DNA of 64,000 nt from Tupaia tana. Taxonomy: Eukaryota; Chordata; Mammalia; Scandentia; Tupaiidae. How positions within the stretch are numbered: the first letter of the stretch is position 1; each line of letters opens with the position of its first letter. A program made the translations under genes and the position numbers. The notes under the pieces were generated by a model that searched no databases, was not told the origin of the DNA, and was given only the letters and a program-made list of their open reading frames with translations. The stretch spans positions 1-64,000 of the forward strand of contig JAKSZU010000506.1 of assembly GCA_026018925.1 (NCBI GenBank), given 5' to 3'. This document shows positions 34,088 through 46,282 of this stretch, piece by piece.

Positions 34088-35965
34088 GCTAGTGTGGTAG
34101 GTAGCCCCTCTGGCCTTCTATCCCTGTGTCTGTGTCTCTGAGATCTCTGTCTCTCTCTGCTCCTGTCTCCTCATTTTTTTTGGTAATTTTTCCTTTTTAC
34201 GATTATTTTAAAGGTAGAATTTCTCTCTGGCTCTCAGCTCCATCTTTTGTTTTGTTAATAAGCCCTTCTGCTCCTTTCTCCCAGGCAGGAGAGTTGAGTC
34301 ATTCTCTGAGAAGTTTCCACATGGATACTGGGAACTAGATATTTCAGGGCACAGGCGAAATGAAGATTTTCTACTCATAATTCAGCCTCCAGCAAGCAAA
34401 GCTAGTGGGGTAGGGAGCTCCTCTGGCCTTCTATCCCTGTCTCTGTGTCTCTGAGGTCTCTGTCTATCTCGGCTCCTGTCTCCTCATTTTTTTTGGTAAT
34501 TTTTCCTTTTTGCGATTTTTTTAAAGGTAGAATTTCTCTCTGGCTCTCAGCTCCATCTTTTGTTTTGTTAATAAGCCCTTCTGCTCCTTTCTCCCAGGCA
34601 GGAGAGTTGAGCCATTCTCTGAGAAGGTTCCACATGTATACTGGGAACTAGATATTTCAGGGCACAGGCGAAATGAAGATTTTCTACTCATAATTCAGCC
34701 TCCAGCAAGCAAAGCTAGTGTGGTAGGGAGCCCCTCTGGCCTTCTATCCCTGTGTCTGTGTCTCTGAGGTCTCTGTCTCTCTCTGCTCCTGTCTCCTCAT
34801 TTTTTTTGGTAATTTTTCCTTTTTACGATTTTTTTAAAGGTAGAATTTCTCTCTGGCTCTCAGCTCCATCTTTTGTTTTGTTAATAAGCCCTTCTGCTCC
34901 TTTCTCCCAGGCAGGAGAGTTGAGTCATTCTCTGAGAAGGTTCCACATGGATACTGGGAACTAGATATTTCAGTACACAGGCGAAATGAAGATTTTCTAC
35001 TCATAATTCAGCCTCCAGCAAGCAAAGCTAGTGTGGTCGGGAGCCCCTCTGGCCTTCTATCCCTGTCTCTGTGTCTCTGAGGTCTATGTCTATCACTGCT
35101 CCTGTCTCCTCATTTTTTTTGGTAATTTTTCCTTTTTGCGATTTTTTTAAAGGTAGAATTTCTCTCTGGCTCTCAGCTCCATCTTTTGTTTTGTTAATAA
35201 GCCCTTCTGCTCCTTTCTCCCAGGCAGGAGAGTTGAGCCATTCTCTGAGAAGTTTCCACATGTATACTGGGAACTAGATATTTCAGGGCACAGGCGAAAT
35301 GAAGATTTTCTACTCATAATTCAGCCTCCAGCAAGGAAAGCTAGTGTGGTAGGGAGCCACTCTGGCCTTCTATCTCTGTCTCTGTGTCTCTGAGGTCTCT
35401 GTCTCTCTCTGCTCCTGTCTCCTCATTTTTTTTGGTAATTTTTCCTTTTTACGATTTTTTTAAAGGTAGAATTTCTCTCTGGCTCTCAGCTCCATCTTTT
35501 GTTTTGTTAATAAGCCCTTCTGCTCCTTTCTCCCAGGCAGGAGAGTTGAGCCATTCTCTGAGAAGTTTCCACATGGATACTGGGAACAAGATATTTCAGG
35601 GCACAGGCGAATTGAAGATTTTCTACTCATAATTCAGCCTCCAGCAAGCAAAGCTAGTGTGGTAGGGAGCCCCTCTGGCCTTGTATCCCTGTCTCTGTGT
35701 CTCTGAGGTCTCTGTCTATCTCTGCTCCTGTCTCCTCATTTTTTTTGGTAATTTTTCCTTTTTGCGATTTTTTTAAAGCTAGAATTTATCTCTGGCTCTC
35801 AGCTCCATCTTTTGTTTTGTTAATAAGCCCTTCTGCTCCTTTCTCCCAGGCAGGAGAGTTGAGCCATTCTCTGAGAAGTTTCCACATGGATACTGGGAAC
35901 TAGATATTTCAGGGCACAGGCGAAATGAAGATTTTCTACTCATAATTCAGCCTCCAGCAAGCAAA
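34088..35965. repeat. Three exact 626-bp dimers
   Basis: Six consecutive monomers are each exactly 313 bp. They alternate between a form with TCTCTCTCTG and TTTTTACGAT (34088, 34714, 35340) and a form with TCTAT and TTTTTGCGAT (34401, 35027, 35653). The dimers begin at 34088, 34714 and 35340. The copies differ by scattered substitutions, so this is a small, older dimeric HOR. Related pairs occur at 18495-19020 and 32561-33086. Confidence 0.85.
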
Positions 35966-38157
35966 GCTAGTGTGGTAGGGAGCCCCTCTGGCCTTCTATC
36001 CCTGTCTCTGTGTCTGTGAGGTCTCTGTCTCTCTCTGCTCCTGTCTCCTCAGTTTTTTTGGTAATTTTTCCTTTTTACGATTTTTTTAAAGGTAGAATTT
36101 CTCTCTGGCTCTCAGCTCCATCTTTTGTTTTGTTAATAAGCCCTTCTGCTCCTTTCTCCCAGGCAGGAGAGTTGAGCAATTCTCTGAGAAGATTCCACAT
36201 GGATACTGGGAACTAGATATTTCAGGGCACAGGCGAAATCAAGATTTTCTACTCATAATTTAGCCTCCAGCAAGCAAAGCTAGTGTGGTAGGGAGCCCCT
36301 CTGACCTTCTATCCCTGTGCCTGTGTCTCTGAGGTCTCTGTCTCTCTCTGCTCCTGTCTCCTCATTTTTTTGGTAATTTTTCCTTTTTACGATTTTTTTA
36401 AAGGTAGAATTTCTCTCTGGCTCTCAGCTACATATTTTGTTTTGTTAATAAGCCCTTCTGCTCCTTTCTCCCAGGCAGGAGAGTTGAGCCATTCTCTGGG
36501 AAGTTTCCACATGGATACTGGGATTTAGATATTTCAGAGCACAGGCGAAATGAAGATTTTCTACTCATAATTCAGCCTCCAGCAAGCAAAGCTAGTGTGG
36601 TAGGGAGCCCCTCTGGCCTTCTATCCCTGTCTCTGTGTCTTTGAGGTCTCTGTCTATCTCTGCTCCTGTCTCCTCATTTTTTTTGGTAATTTTTCCTTTT
36701 TACGATTTTTTTAAAGGTAGAATTTCTCTCTGGCTCTCAGCTCCATCTTTTGTTTTGTTAATAAGCCCTTCTGCTCCTTTCTCCCAGGCAGGAGAGTTGA
36801 GCCATTCTCTGAGAAGATTCCACATGGATACTGGGAACTAGATATTTCAGGGCACAGGCGAAATGAAGATTTTCTACTCATAATTCAGCCTCCAGCAAGC
36901 AAAGCTAGTGTGGTAGGGAGCCCCTCTGGCCTTCTATCCCTGCCTCTGTGTCTCTGAGGTCTCTGTTTCTCTCTGCCGCTGTCTCCTCATTTTTTTGGTA
37001 ATTTTTCCTTTTAACGATTTTTTTAAAGGTAGAATTTCTCTCTGGCTCTCAGCTCCATCTTTTGTTTTGTTAATAAGCCCTTCTGCTCCTTTCTCCCATG
37101 CAGGAGAGTTGAGTCATTCTCTGAGAAGATTCCACATGGATACTGGGAACTAGATATTTCAGGGCACAGGCGAAATGAAGATTTTCTACTCATAATACAG
37201 CCTCCAGCAAGCTAAGCTAGTGTGGTAGGGAGCCCCTCTGGCCTTCTATCCCTGTCTCTGTGTCTCTGAGGTCTCTGTCTCTCTCTGCTCCTGTCTCCTC
37301 ATTTTTTTTTGGTAATTTTTCATTTTTTACGATTTTTTTAAAGGTAGAATTTCTCTCTGGCTCTCAGCTCCATCTTTTGTTTTGTTAATAAGCCCTTCTG
37401 CTCCTTTCTCCCAGGCAGGAGAGATGAGCCATTCTCTGAGAAGGTTCCACATGGATACTGGGAACTAGATATTTCAGGACACAGGCGAAATCAAGATTTT
37501 CTACTCATAACTCAGCCTCCAGCAAGCAAAGCTAGTGTGGTAGGGAGCCCCTCTGGCCTTCTATCCCTGTGTCTGTGTCTCTGAGGTCTCTGTCTCTCTC
37601 TGCTCCTCTCTCCTCATTTTTTTTGGTAATTTTTCCTTTTTACGATTTTTTTTAAAGGTAGAATTTCTCTCTGGCTCTCAGCTCCGTCTTTTGTTCTGTT
37701 AATAAGCACTTCTGCTCCTTTCTCCCAGATAGGAGAGTTGAGTCATTCTCTGAGAAGATTCCACATGGATACTGGGAACTAGATATTTCAGGGCACAGGC
37801 GAAATGAAGATTTTCTACTCATAATTCAGCCTCCAGGAAGCAAAGCTAGTGTGGTAGGGAGCCACTCTGGCCTTCTATCCCTGTCTCTGTGTCTCTGAGG
37901 TCTCTGTCTCTCTCTTCTCCTGTCTCCTGATTTATTTTGGTAATTTTTCCTTTTTACGATTTTTTTAAAATTAGAATTTCTCTCTGGCTCTCAGCTCCAT
38001 CTTTTGTTTTGTTAATAAGCCCTTCTGCTCCTTTCTCCCAGGCAGGAGAGTTGAGCCATTCTCTGAGAAGATTCCACATGGATACTGGGAACTAGATATT
38101 TCAGGGCACAGGCGAAATGAAGATTTTCTACTCATAATTCAGCCTCCAGCAAGCAAA
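35966..38157. repeat. 7-monomer duplication, copy 1 (2192 bp)
   Basis: Seven monomers recur in the same order from 38158. Shared markers are GAGTTGAGCAATTC (36171, 38363), CTCTGACCTTC (36300, 38492), GGGATTTAG (36520, 38713), CTGCCGCTGTC (36974, 39169), GAGATGAGCC (37421, 39612), CCCAGATAGGAG (37724, 39915) and TGATTTATTTTGG (37929, 40119). The two copies differ at more than ten sites, far more than the 6.57-kb pair, so this event is older or less homogenised. Confidence 0.9.
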
Positions 38158-40348
38158 GCTAGTGTGGTAGGGAGCCCCTCTGGCCTTCTATCCCTGTCTC
38201 TGTGTCTCTGAGGTCTCTGTCTCTCTCTGCTCCTGTCTCCTCAGTTTTTTTGGTAATTTTTCCTTTTTACGATTTTTTTAAAGGTAGAATTTCTCTCTGG
38301 CTCTCAGCTCCATCTTTTGTTTTGTTAATAAGCCCTTCTGCTCCTTTCTCCCAGGCAGGAGAGTTGAGCAATTCTCTGAGAAGATTCCACATGGATACTG
38401 GGAACTAGATATTTCAGGGCACAGGCGAAATCAAGATTTTCTACTCATAATTTAGCCTCCAGCAAGCAAAGCTAGTGTGGTAGGGAGCCCCTCTGACCTT
38501 CTATCCCTGTGCCTGTGTCTCTGAGGTCTCTGTCTCTCTCTGCTCCTGTCTCCTCATTTTTTTGGTAATTTTTCTTTTTTACAATTTTTTTAAAGGTAGA
38601 ATTTCTCTCTGGCTCTCAGCTCCATATTTTGTTTTGTTGATAAGCCCTTCTGCTCCTTTCTCCCAGGCAGGAGAGTTGAGCCATTCTCTGGGAAGTTTCC
38701 ACATGGATACTGGGATTTAGATATTTCAGGGCACAGGCGAAATGAAGATTTTCTACTCATAATTCAGCCTCCAGCAAGCAAAGCTAGTGTGGTAGGGAGC
38801 CCCTCTGGCCTTCTATCCCTGTCTCTGTGTCTTTGAGGTCTCTGTCTATCTCTGCTCCTGTCTCCTCATTTTTTTTGGTAATTTTTCCTTTTTACGATTT
38901 TTTTAAAGGTAGAATTTCTCTCTGGCTCTCAGCTCCATCTTTTGTTTTGTTAATAAGCCCTTCTGCTCGTTTCTCCCAGGCAGGAGAGTTGAGCCATTCT
39001 CTGAGAAGATTCCACATGGATACTGGGAACTAGATATTTCAGGGCACAGGCGAAATCAAGATTTTCTACTCATAATTCAGCCTCCAGCAAGCAAAGCTAG
39101 TGTGGTAGGGAGCCCCTCTGGCCTTCTATCCCTGCCTCTGTGTCTCTGAGGTCTCTGTTTCTCTCTGCCGCTGTCTCCTCATTTTTTTGGTAATTTTTCC
39201 TTTTTACGATTTTTTTGAAGGTAGAATTTCTCTCTGGCTCTCAGCTCCATCTTTTGTTTTGTTAATAAGCCCTTCTGCTCCTTTCTCCCAGGCAGGAGAG
39301 CTGAGTCATTCTCTGAGAAGATTCCACATGGATACTGGGAACTAGATATTTCAGGGCACAGGCGAAATGAATATTTTCTACTCATAATGCAGCCTCCAGC
39401 AAGCAAAGCTAGTGTGGTAGGGAGCCCCTCTGGCCTTCTATCCCTGTCTCTGTGTCTCTGAGGTCTCTGTCTCTCTCTGCTCCTGTCTCCTCATTTTTTT
39501 TGGTAATTTTTCACTTTTTACGATTTTTTTAAAGGTAGAATTTCTCTCTGGCTCTCAGCTCCATCTTTTGTTTTGTTAATAAGCCCTTCTGCTCCTTTCT
39601 CCCAGGCAGGAGAGATGAGCCATTCTCTGAGAAGGTTCCACATGTATACTCGGAACTAGATATTTCAGGGCACAGGCGAAATCAAGATTTTCTACTCATA
39701 ACTCAGCCTCCAGCAAGCAAAGCTAGTGTGGTAGGGAGCCCCTCTGGCCTTCTATCCCTGTCTCTGTGTCTCTGAGGTCTCTGTCTCTCTCTGCTCCTCT
39801 CTCCTCATTTTTTTTGGTAATTTTTCCTTTTTACGATTTTTTTTAAAGGTAGAATTTCTCTCTGGCTCTCAGCTCCATCTTTTGTTCTGTTAATAAGCCC
39901 TTCTGCTCCTTTCTCCCAGATAGGAGAGTTGAGTCATTCTCTGAGAAGATTCCACATGGATACTGGGAACTAGATATTTCAGGGCACAGGCGAAATGAAG
40001 ATTTTCTACTCATAATTCAGCCTCCAGGAAGCAAAGCTAGTGTGGTAGGGAGCCACTCTGGCCTTCTATCCCTGTCTCTGTGTCTCTGAGGTCTCTGTCT
40101 CTCTCTTCTCCTGTCTCCTGATTTATTTTGGTAATTTTTCCTTTTTACGATTTTTTTAAAATTAGAATTTCTCTCTGACTCTCAGCTCCATCTTTTGTTT
40201 TGTTAATAAGCCCTTCTGCTCCTTTCTCCCAGGCAGGAGAGTTGAGTCATTCTCTGAGAAGATTCCACAGGGATACTGGGAACTAGATATTTCAGGGCAC
40301 AGGCGAAATGAAGATTTTCTACTCATAATTCAGCCTCCAGCAAGCAAA
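38158..40348. repeat. 7-monomer duplication, copy 2 (2191 bp)
   Basis: Second copy of 35966-38157. Private changes here include TTTTTTACAATTT near 38577, GTTGATAAG near 38636, TGCTCGTTTC near 38966, GAAATCAAG near 39053, TTTTTTGAAGG near 39210 and CCACAGGGATAC near 40266. Its last monomer carries CTCTGACTCTC near 40172, and after it the order seen at 38158 is not repeated again. Confidence 0.88.
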
Positions 40349-43300
40349 GCTAGTGTGGTAGGGAGCCACTCTGGCCTTCTATCCCTGTCTCTGTGTCTCT
40401 GAGGTCTCTGTCTCTCTCTGCTCCTGTCTCCTCATTTTTTTTGGTAATTTTTCCTTTTTACGATTTTTTTAATGGTAGAATTTCTCTCTGGCTCTCAGCT
40501 CCATCTTTTGTTTTGTTAATAAGCCCTTCTGCTCCTTTCTCCCAGGCAGGAGAGTTGAGCCATTCTCTGAGAAGATTCCACATGGATACTGGGAACTAGA
40601 TATTTCAGGGCACAGGGGAAATGAAAATTTTCTACTCATAATTCAGCCTCCAGCAAGCAAAGCTAGTGTGGTAGGGAGCCCCTCTGTCTTTCTATCCCTG
40701 TGTCTGTGTCTCTGAGGTCTCTGTCTCTCTCTGATCCTGTCTCCTCAATTTTTGGTAAATTTTCCTTTTTACGATTTTTTTAAAGGTAGAATTTCTCTCT
40801 GGCTCTCACCTCCATCTTTTGTTTTGTTAATAAGCCCTTCTGCTCCTTTCTCCCAGGCAGGAGAGTTGAGCCATTCTCTGAGAAGATTCCACATGGATAG
40901 TGGGAAATAGATATTTCAGGGCACAGGCGAAATGAAGATTTTCTACTCATAATTAAGCCTCCAGCAAGCAAAGCTAGTGTGGTAGGGAGCCCCTCTGTTT
41001 TTCTATCCCTATGTCTGTGTCTCTGAGGTCTCTGTCTCTCTCTGCTCCTGTCTCCTCATTTTTTTTGTTAATTTTTCTTTTTACGATTTTTTTAAAGGTA
41101 GAATTTCTCTCTGGCTCTCAGCTCCATCTTTTGTTTTGTTAATAAGCCCTTCTGCTCCTTTCTCCCAGGCAGGAGAGTTGAGCCATTCTCTGAGAAGGTT
41201 CCACATGGATACTGGGAACTAGATATTTCAGGGCACAGGCGAAATGAAGATTTTCTACTCATAATTCAGCCTCCAGCAAGCAAAGCTAGTGTGGTAGGGA
41301 GCCCCTCTGTCCTTCTATCCCTGTCTCTGTGTCTTTGAGGTCTCTGTCTCTCTCTGCTCCTGTCTCCTCATTTTTTTTGGTAATTTTTCCTTTTTACGAT
41401 TTTTTTAAAGGTAGAATTTCTCTCTGGCTCTCAGCTCCATCTTTTGTTTTGTTAATAAGCCCTTCTGCTCCTTTCTCCCAGGCAGGAGAGTTGAGCCATT
41501 CTCTGAGAAAATTCCACATGGATACTTGGAACTAGATATTTCAGGGCACAGGCGAAATGAAGATTTTCTACTCATAATTCAGCCTCCAGCAAGCAAAGCT
41601 AGTGTGGTAGGGAGCCCCTCGGGCCTTCTATCCCTGCCTATGTGTCTCTGAGGTCTCTGTCTTTCTCTGCTTCTGTCTCCTCATTTTTTTGGTAATTCTT
41701 CCTTTTTACGATTTTTTTAAAGGTAGAATTTCTCTCTGGCTCTCAGCTCCATCTTTTGTTTTGTTAATAAGCCCTTCTGCTGCTTTCTCCCAGGCAGGAG
41801 AGTTGAGTCATTCTCTGAGAAGATTCCACATGGATACTGGGAACTAGATATTTCAGGGCACAGGCGAAATGAAGATTTTCTACTCATAATTCAGCCTCCA
41901 GCAAGCAAAGCTAGTGTGGTAGGGAGCCCCTCTGGCCTTCTATCCCTGTCTCTGTGTCTCTGAGGTCTCTGTCTCTCTCTGCTCCTGTCTCCTCAGTTTT
42001 TTTGGTAATTTTTCCTTTTTACGATATTTTTAAAGGTAGAATTTCTCTCTGGCTCTCAGCTCCATCTTTTGTTTTGTTAATAAGCCCTTCTGCTCCTTTC
42101 TCCCAGGCAGGAGAGTTGAGTCATTCTCTGAGAAGTTTCCACATGGATACTGGGAACTAGATATTTCAGGGCACAGGCGAAATGAAGATTTTCTACTCAT
42201 AATTCAGCCTCAGCAAGCAAAGCTAGTGTGGTAGGGAGCCCCTCTGGCCTTCTATCCCTGTCTCTGTGTCTCTGAGGTCTCTCTCTCTCTGCTCCTGTCT
42301 CCTCATTTTTTTGGTAATGTTTCCTTTTTACGATTTTTTTAAAGGTAGAATTTCTCTCTGGCTCTCAGCTCCATCTTTTGTTTTGTTAATAAGCCCTTCT
42401 GCTCCTTTCTCCCAGGCAGGGGAGTTGAGCCATTCTCTGAGAAGATTCCACATGGATACTGGGAACTAGATATTTCAGGGCACAGGCGAAATGAAGATTT
42501 TCTACTCATAATTCAGCCTCCAGCAAGCAAAGATAGTGTGGTAGGGAGCCCCTCTTGCATTCTATCACTGTGTCTGTGTCTCTGAGGTCTCTGTCTCTCT
42601 CTGCTCCTGTCTCCTCAGTTTTTTTGGTAATTTTTCCTTTTTACGATTTCTTTAAAGGTAGAAATTCTCTCTGACTCTCAGCTCCATCTTTTGTTTTGTT
42701 AATAAGCCCTGCTGCTCCTTTCTCCCAGGCAGGAGAGTTGAGCCATTCTCTGAGAAGATTCCACATGGATACTGGGAACTAGATATTTCAGGGCACAGGC
42801 GAAATGAAGATTTTGTACTCATAATTCAGCCTCCAGCAAGCAAAGCTAGTGTGGTAGGGAGCCCCTCTGGCCTTCTATCCCTGCCTCTGTGTCTCTGAGG
42901 TCTTTGTCTCTCTCTGCTCCTGTCTCCTCATTTTTTTTGGTAATTTTTCCTTTTTACGATTTTTTTAAAGGTAGAATTTCTCTCTGGCTCTCAGCTCCAT
43001 CTTTTGTTTTGTTAATAAGCCCTTCTTCTCCTTTCTCCCAGGCAGGAGAGTTGAGCCATTCTCTGAGAAGATTCCACATGGATACTGGGAACTAGATATT
43101 TCAGGGCACAGGCGAAATGAAGATTTTCTACTCATAATTCAGCCTCCAGCAAGCAAAGCTAGTATGGTAGGGAGCCCCTCTGGCCTTCTATCCCTGTCTC
43201 TGTGTCTCTGAGGTCTCTGTCTCTCTCTACTCCTGTCTCCTCAGTTTTTTTGGTAATTTTTAATTTTTACGATTTTTTTAAAGGTAGAATTTCTCTCTGG

Positions 43301-43783
43301 CTCTCAGCTCCATCTTTTGTTTTGTTAATAAGCCCTTCTGCTCCTTTCTCCCAGGCAGGAGAGTTGAGCAATTCTCTGAGAAGTTTCCACATGGATACTG
43401 GGAACTAAATATTTAAGGCACAGGCGAAATGAAGATTTTCTACTCATAATTCAGCCTCCAGCAAGCAAAGCTAGTGTGGTAGGGAGCCCCTCTGGCCTTC
43501 TATCCCTGTCTCTGTGTCTCTGAGGTCTCTGTCTCTCTCTGCTCCGGTCTCCTCATTTATTTTTGGTAATTTTTCATTTTTACGATTCTTTTAAAGGTAG
43601 AATTTCTCTCTGGCTCTCAGCTCCATCTTCTGTTTTGTTAATAAGCCCTTCTGCTCCTTTCTCCCAGGCAGGAGAGTTGAGCCATTCTCTGAGAAGATTC
43701 CACATGGATACTGGGATCTAGCTATTTCAGGGCACAGGCGAAATGAAGATTTTCTACTCATAATTCAGCCTCCAGGAAGCAAA
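40349..43783. repeat. Eleven monomers without evident higher-order arrangement
   Basis: Successive monomers here carry different private variants and I could not find them repeated as a block. The monomer from about 40662 (TCTGTCTTTC, CTCAATTTTTGG, CTCACCTCC, ATAATTAAGCC) resembles monomers at 942-1570 at the left edge of the window. The monomer at 42532-42844 is an a-type relative of the HOR. One base is missing in CCTCAGCAAGC near 42209 and two in GGTCTCTCTCTCTC near 42276. Confidence 0.8.
42532..42844. repeat. Isolated a-type monomer outside the HOR
   Basis: It starts GATAGTG and has CTCTTGCATTC, GATTTCTTT and AAGCCCTGCTG, which are the markers of HOR monomer a (15329, 22835, 25022, 27210, 29397). 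It keeps GTTAATAAG where the HOR copies have GATAATAAG, has TCTATCACTG, and lacks the ACTAATAAT change. It may be a less derived relative of the a type; its neighbours are not of type b. Confidence 0.8.
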
Positions 43784-44098
43784 GCTAGTGTGGTAGGGAG
43801 CCCCTCTGGCCTTCTATCCCTATCTCTCTGTCTCTGAGGACTCTGTCTCTCTCTGCTCCAGTTTCCTCATTTTTTTTTTGCTAATTTTTCATTTTTACGA
43901 TTTTTTTAAAGGTTGAATTTCTCTCTGGCTCTCAACTCCATCTTTTGTTTTGTTAATAAGCCCTTCTGCACCTTTCTCCCAGGCAGGAGAGTTGAGCCAT
44001 TCTCTGAGAAGTTTCCACATGGATACTGGGAACTAGATATTTCAGGGCACAGGCGAAATGAAGATTTTCTACTCATAATTCAGCCTCCAGCAAGCAAA

Positions 44099-44725
44099 GC
44101 TAGTGTGGTAGGGAGCCCCTCTGTCCTTCTATCCCTGTCTCTGTGTCTCTGAGGTCTCTGTCTCTCTCTGCTCCAGTCTCCTCATATTTTTTTGGTAATT
44201 TTTCCTATTTACGATTTTTTTAAAGGTAGAATTTCTCTCTGGCTCTCAGCTCCATCTTTTGTTTCGTTAATAAGCCCTTCTGCTCCTTTCTCTCAGGCAG
44301 GAGAGTTGAGCCATTCTCTGAGAAGATTCCACATGGATACGGGGAACTACATATTTCAGGGCACAGGTGAAATGAAGATTTTCTACTCATTATTCAGACC
44401 CCAGCAAGCAAAGCTAGTGTGGTAGGGAGCCCCACTGGCCTTCTATCCGTGTCTCTGTGTCTCTGAGGTCTCTGTCTCTCTGTGCTCCTTTCTCCTCATT
44501 TTTTTTGGTAATTTTTCTTTTTTATGATTTTTTTAAAGGTAGAATGTCTCTCTGGCTCTCAGCTCCATCTTTTGTTTTGTTAATAAGCCCTTCTGCTCCT
44601 TTCTCCCAGGCAGGAGAGTTGAGCCATTCTCTGAGAAGATTCCACATGGATACTGGGAACTAGATATTTCAGGGCACAGGCAAAATGAAGATTTTCTACT
44701 CATAATTCAGGCTCCAGGAAGCAAA
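44099..44725. repeat. Two-monomer cassette, copy 1 (also 52569-53193 and 61671-62296)
   Basis: The first monomer has GTTTCGTTAATAAG, CTTTCTCTCAGGC and CAGACCCCAGCAAGC. The second has CTATCCGTGTC and CTCTGTGCTCCTTTCTCC. The same ordered pair occurs three times, at spacings of about 8.47 kb and 9.1 kb. A lone first-type monomer without the partner lies near 56095-56330. Confidence 0.85.
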
Positions 44726-46282
44726 GCTAGTGTGGTAGGGAGCCCCTCTGGCCTTCTATCCCTGTCTCTGTGTTTCTGAGGTCTCTGTCTCTCTCTCCTC
44801 CAGTCTCCTCATTTTTTTTTTGGTAATTTTTCCTTTTTACGATGTTTTTAAAGGTTGAATTTCTCTCTGGCTCTAAACTCCATCTTTTGTTTTGTTAATA
44901 AGCCCTTCTGCTCCTTTCTCCCAGGCAGGAGAGTTGAGCCATTCTCTGAGAAGTTTCCACATGGATACTGGGAACTAGATATTTCAGGGCACAGGCCAAA
45001 TGAAGATTTTCTACTCATAATTCAGCCTCTAGCAAGCAAAGCTAGTGTGGTAGGGAGCCCCTCTGGCCTTCTATCCCTGTCTCTGTGTCTCTGAGGTCTC
45101 TGTCTCTCTCTGCTCCAGTCTCCTCAATTTTTTTGGTAATTTTTCCTATTTACAATTTTTTTAAAGGTAGAATTTCTCTCTGGCCCTCAGCTCCATCTTT
45201 TGTTTTGTTAATAAGCCCTTCTGCTCCTTTCTCCCAGGCTGGAGAGTTGAGCTATTCTGTGAAAAGATTCCACATGGATACTGGGAACTAAATATTTAAG
45301 GCACAGGCGAAATGAAGATTTTCTACTCATAATTCAGACTCTAGCAAGCAAAGCTAGTGTGGTAGGGAGGCCCTCTGGCCTTCTATCCCTGTCTCTGTGT
45401 CTCTGAGGTCTCTGTCTCTCTCTGCTCCAGTCTCCTCATTTTTTTTGGTAATTTTTCCTTTTTACAATTTTTTAAAGGTAGAAGTTCTCTCTGGCTCTCA
45501 GCTCCATCTTTTGTTTTGTTAATAAGCCCTTCTGCTCCTTTCTCCCAGGCAGGAGAATTGAGCCATTCTCTGAGAAGATTCTGCATGGATACTTGGAACT
45601 AGATATTTCAGGGCGCAGGCGAAATGAAGATTTTCAACTCATAATTCAGCCTCCAGCAAGCAAAGCTAGTGTGGTAGGGAGCCCCTCTGGACTTCGATCC
45701 CTGTCTCTGTGTCTGTGAGGTCTCTGTCTCTCTCTGCTCTTGTCTCCTCATTTTTTTTTGGTAATTTTTCCTTTTTACGATTTTTTTAAAGGTAGAATTT
45801 CTCTCTGGCTCTCAGCTTTATCTTTTGTTTTGTTAATAAGCCTTTCTGCTCCTTTCTCCCAGGCAGGAGAGTTGAGCCATTCTCTGAGAAGATTCCACAT
45901 GCATACTGGGAACTAGATATTTCAGGGCACAGGCGAAATGAAGATTTTCTACCCATAATTCAACCTCCGGAAAGCAAAGCTAGTGTGGTAGGGAGCCCCT
46001 CTGGCCTTCTATCCCTGTCTCTGTGTCTCTGAGGTCTCTGTCTCTCTCTGCTCCCGTCTCCTCATTTTATTTTTTGGTAATTTTTCCTTTTTATGATTTT
46101 TTTAAAGGTAGAATGTCTCTCTGGCTCTCAGCTCCATCTTTTGTTTTGTTAATAAGCCCTTCTGCTCCTTTCTCCCAGGCAGGAGAGTTGAGCCATTCTC
46201 TGAGAAGATTCCACATGGATACTGGGAACTAGATATTTCAGGGCACAGGCGAAATGAAGATTTTCTACTCATAATTCAGCCT

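Noticed and set aside
43553-43562. Minus-strand AATAAA polyadenylation signal created by CATTTATTTT variants (also near 47946 and 50454)
   Set aside because: Only a few monomers have it and nothing indicates a minus-strand transcription unit ending there.
43913-44152. ~79-codon plus-strand frames in the right-hand domain
   Set aside because: Created by the single A-to-T change that gives a TTG start in GGTTGAATTT; the rest is satellite sequence in another frame.
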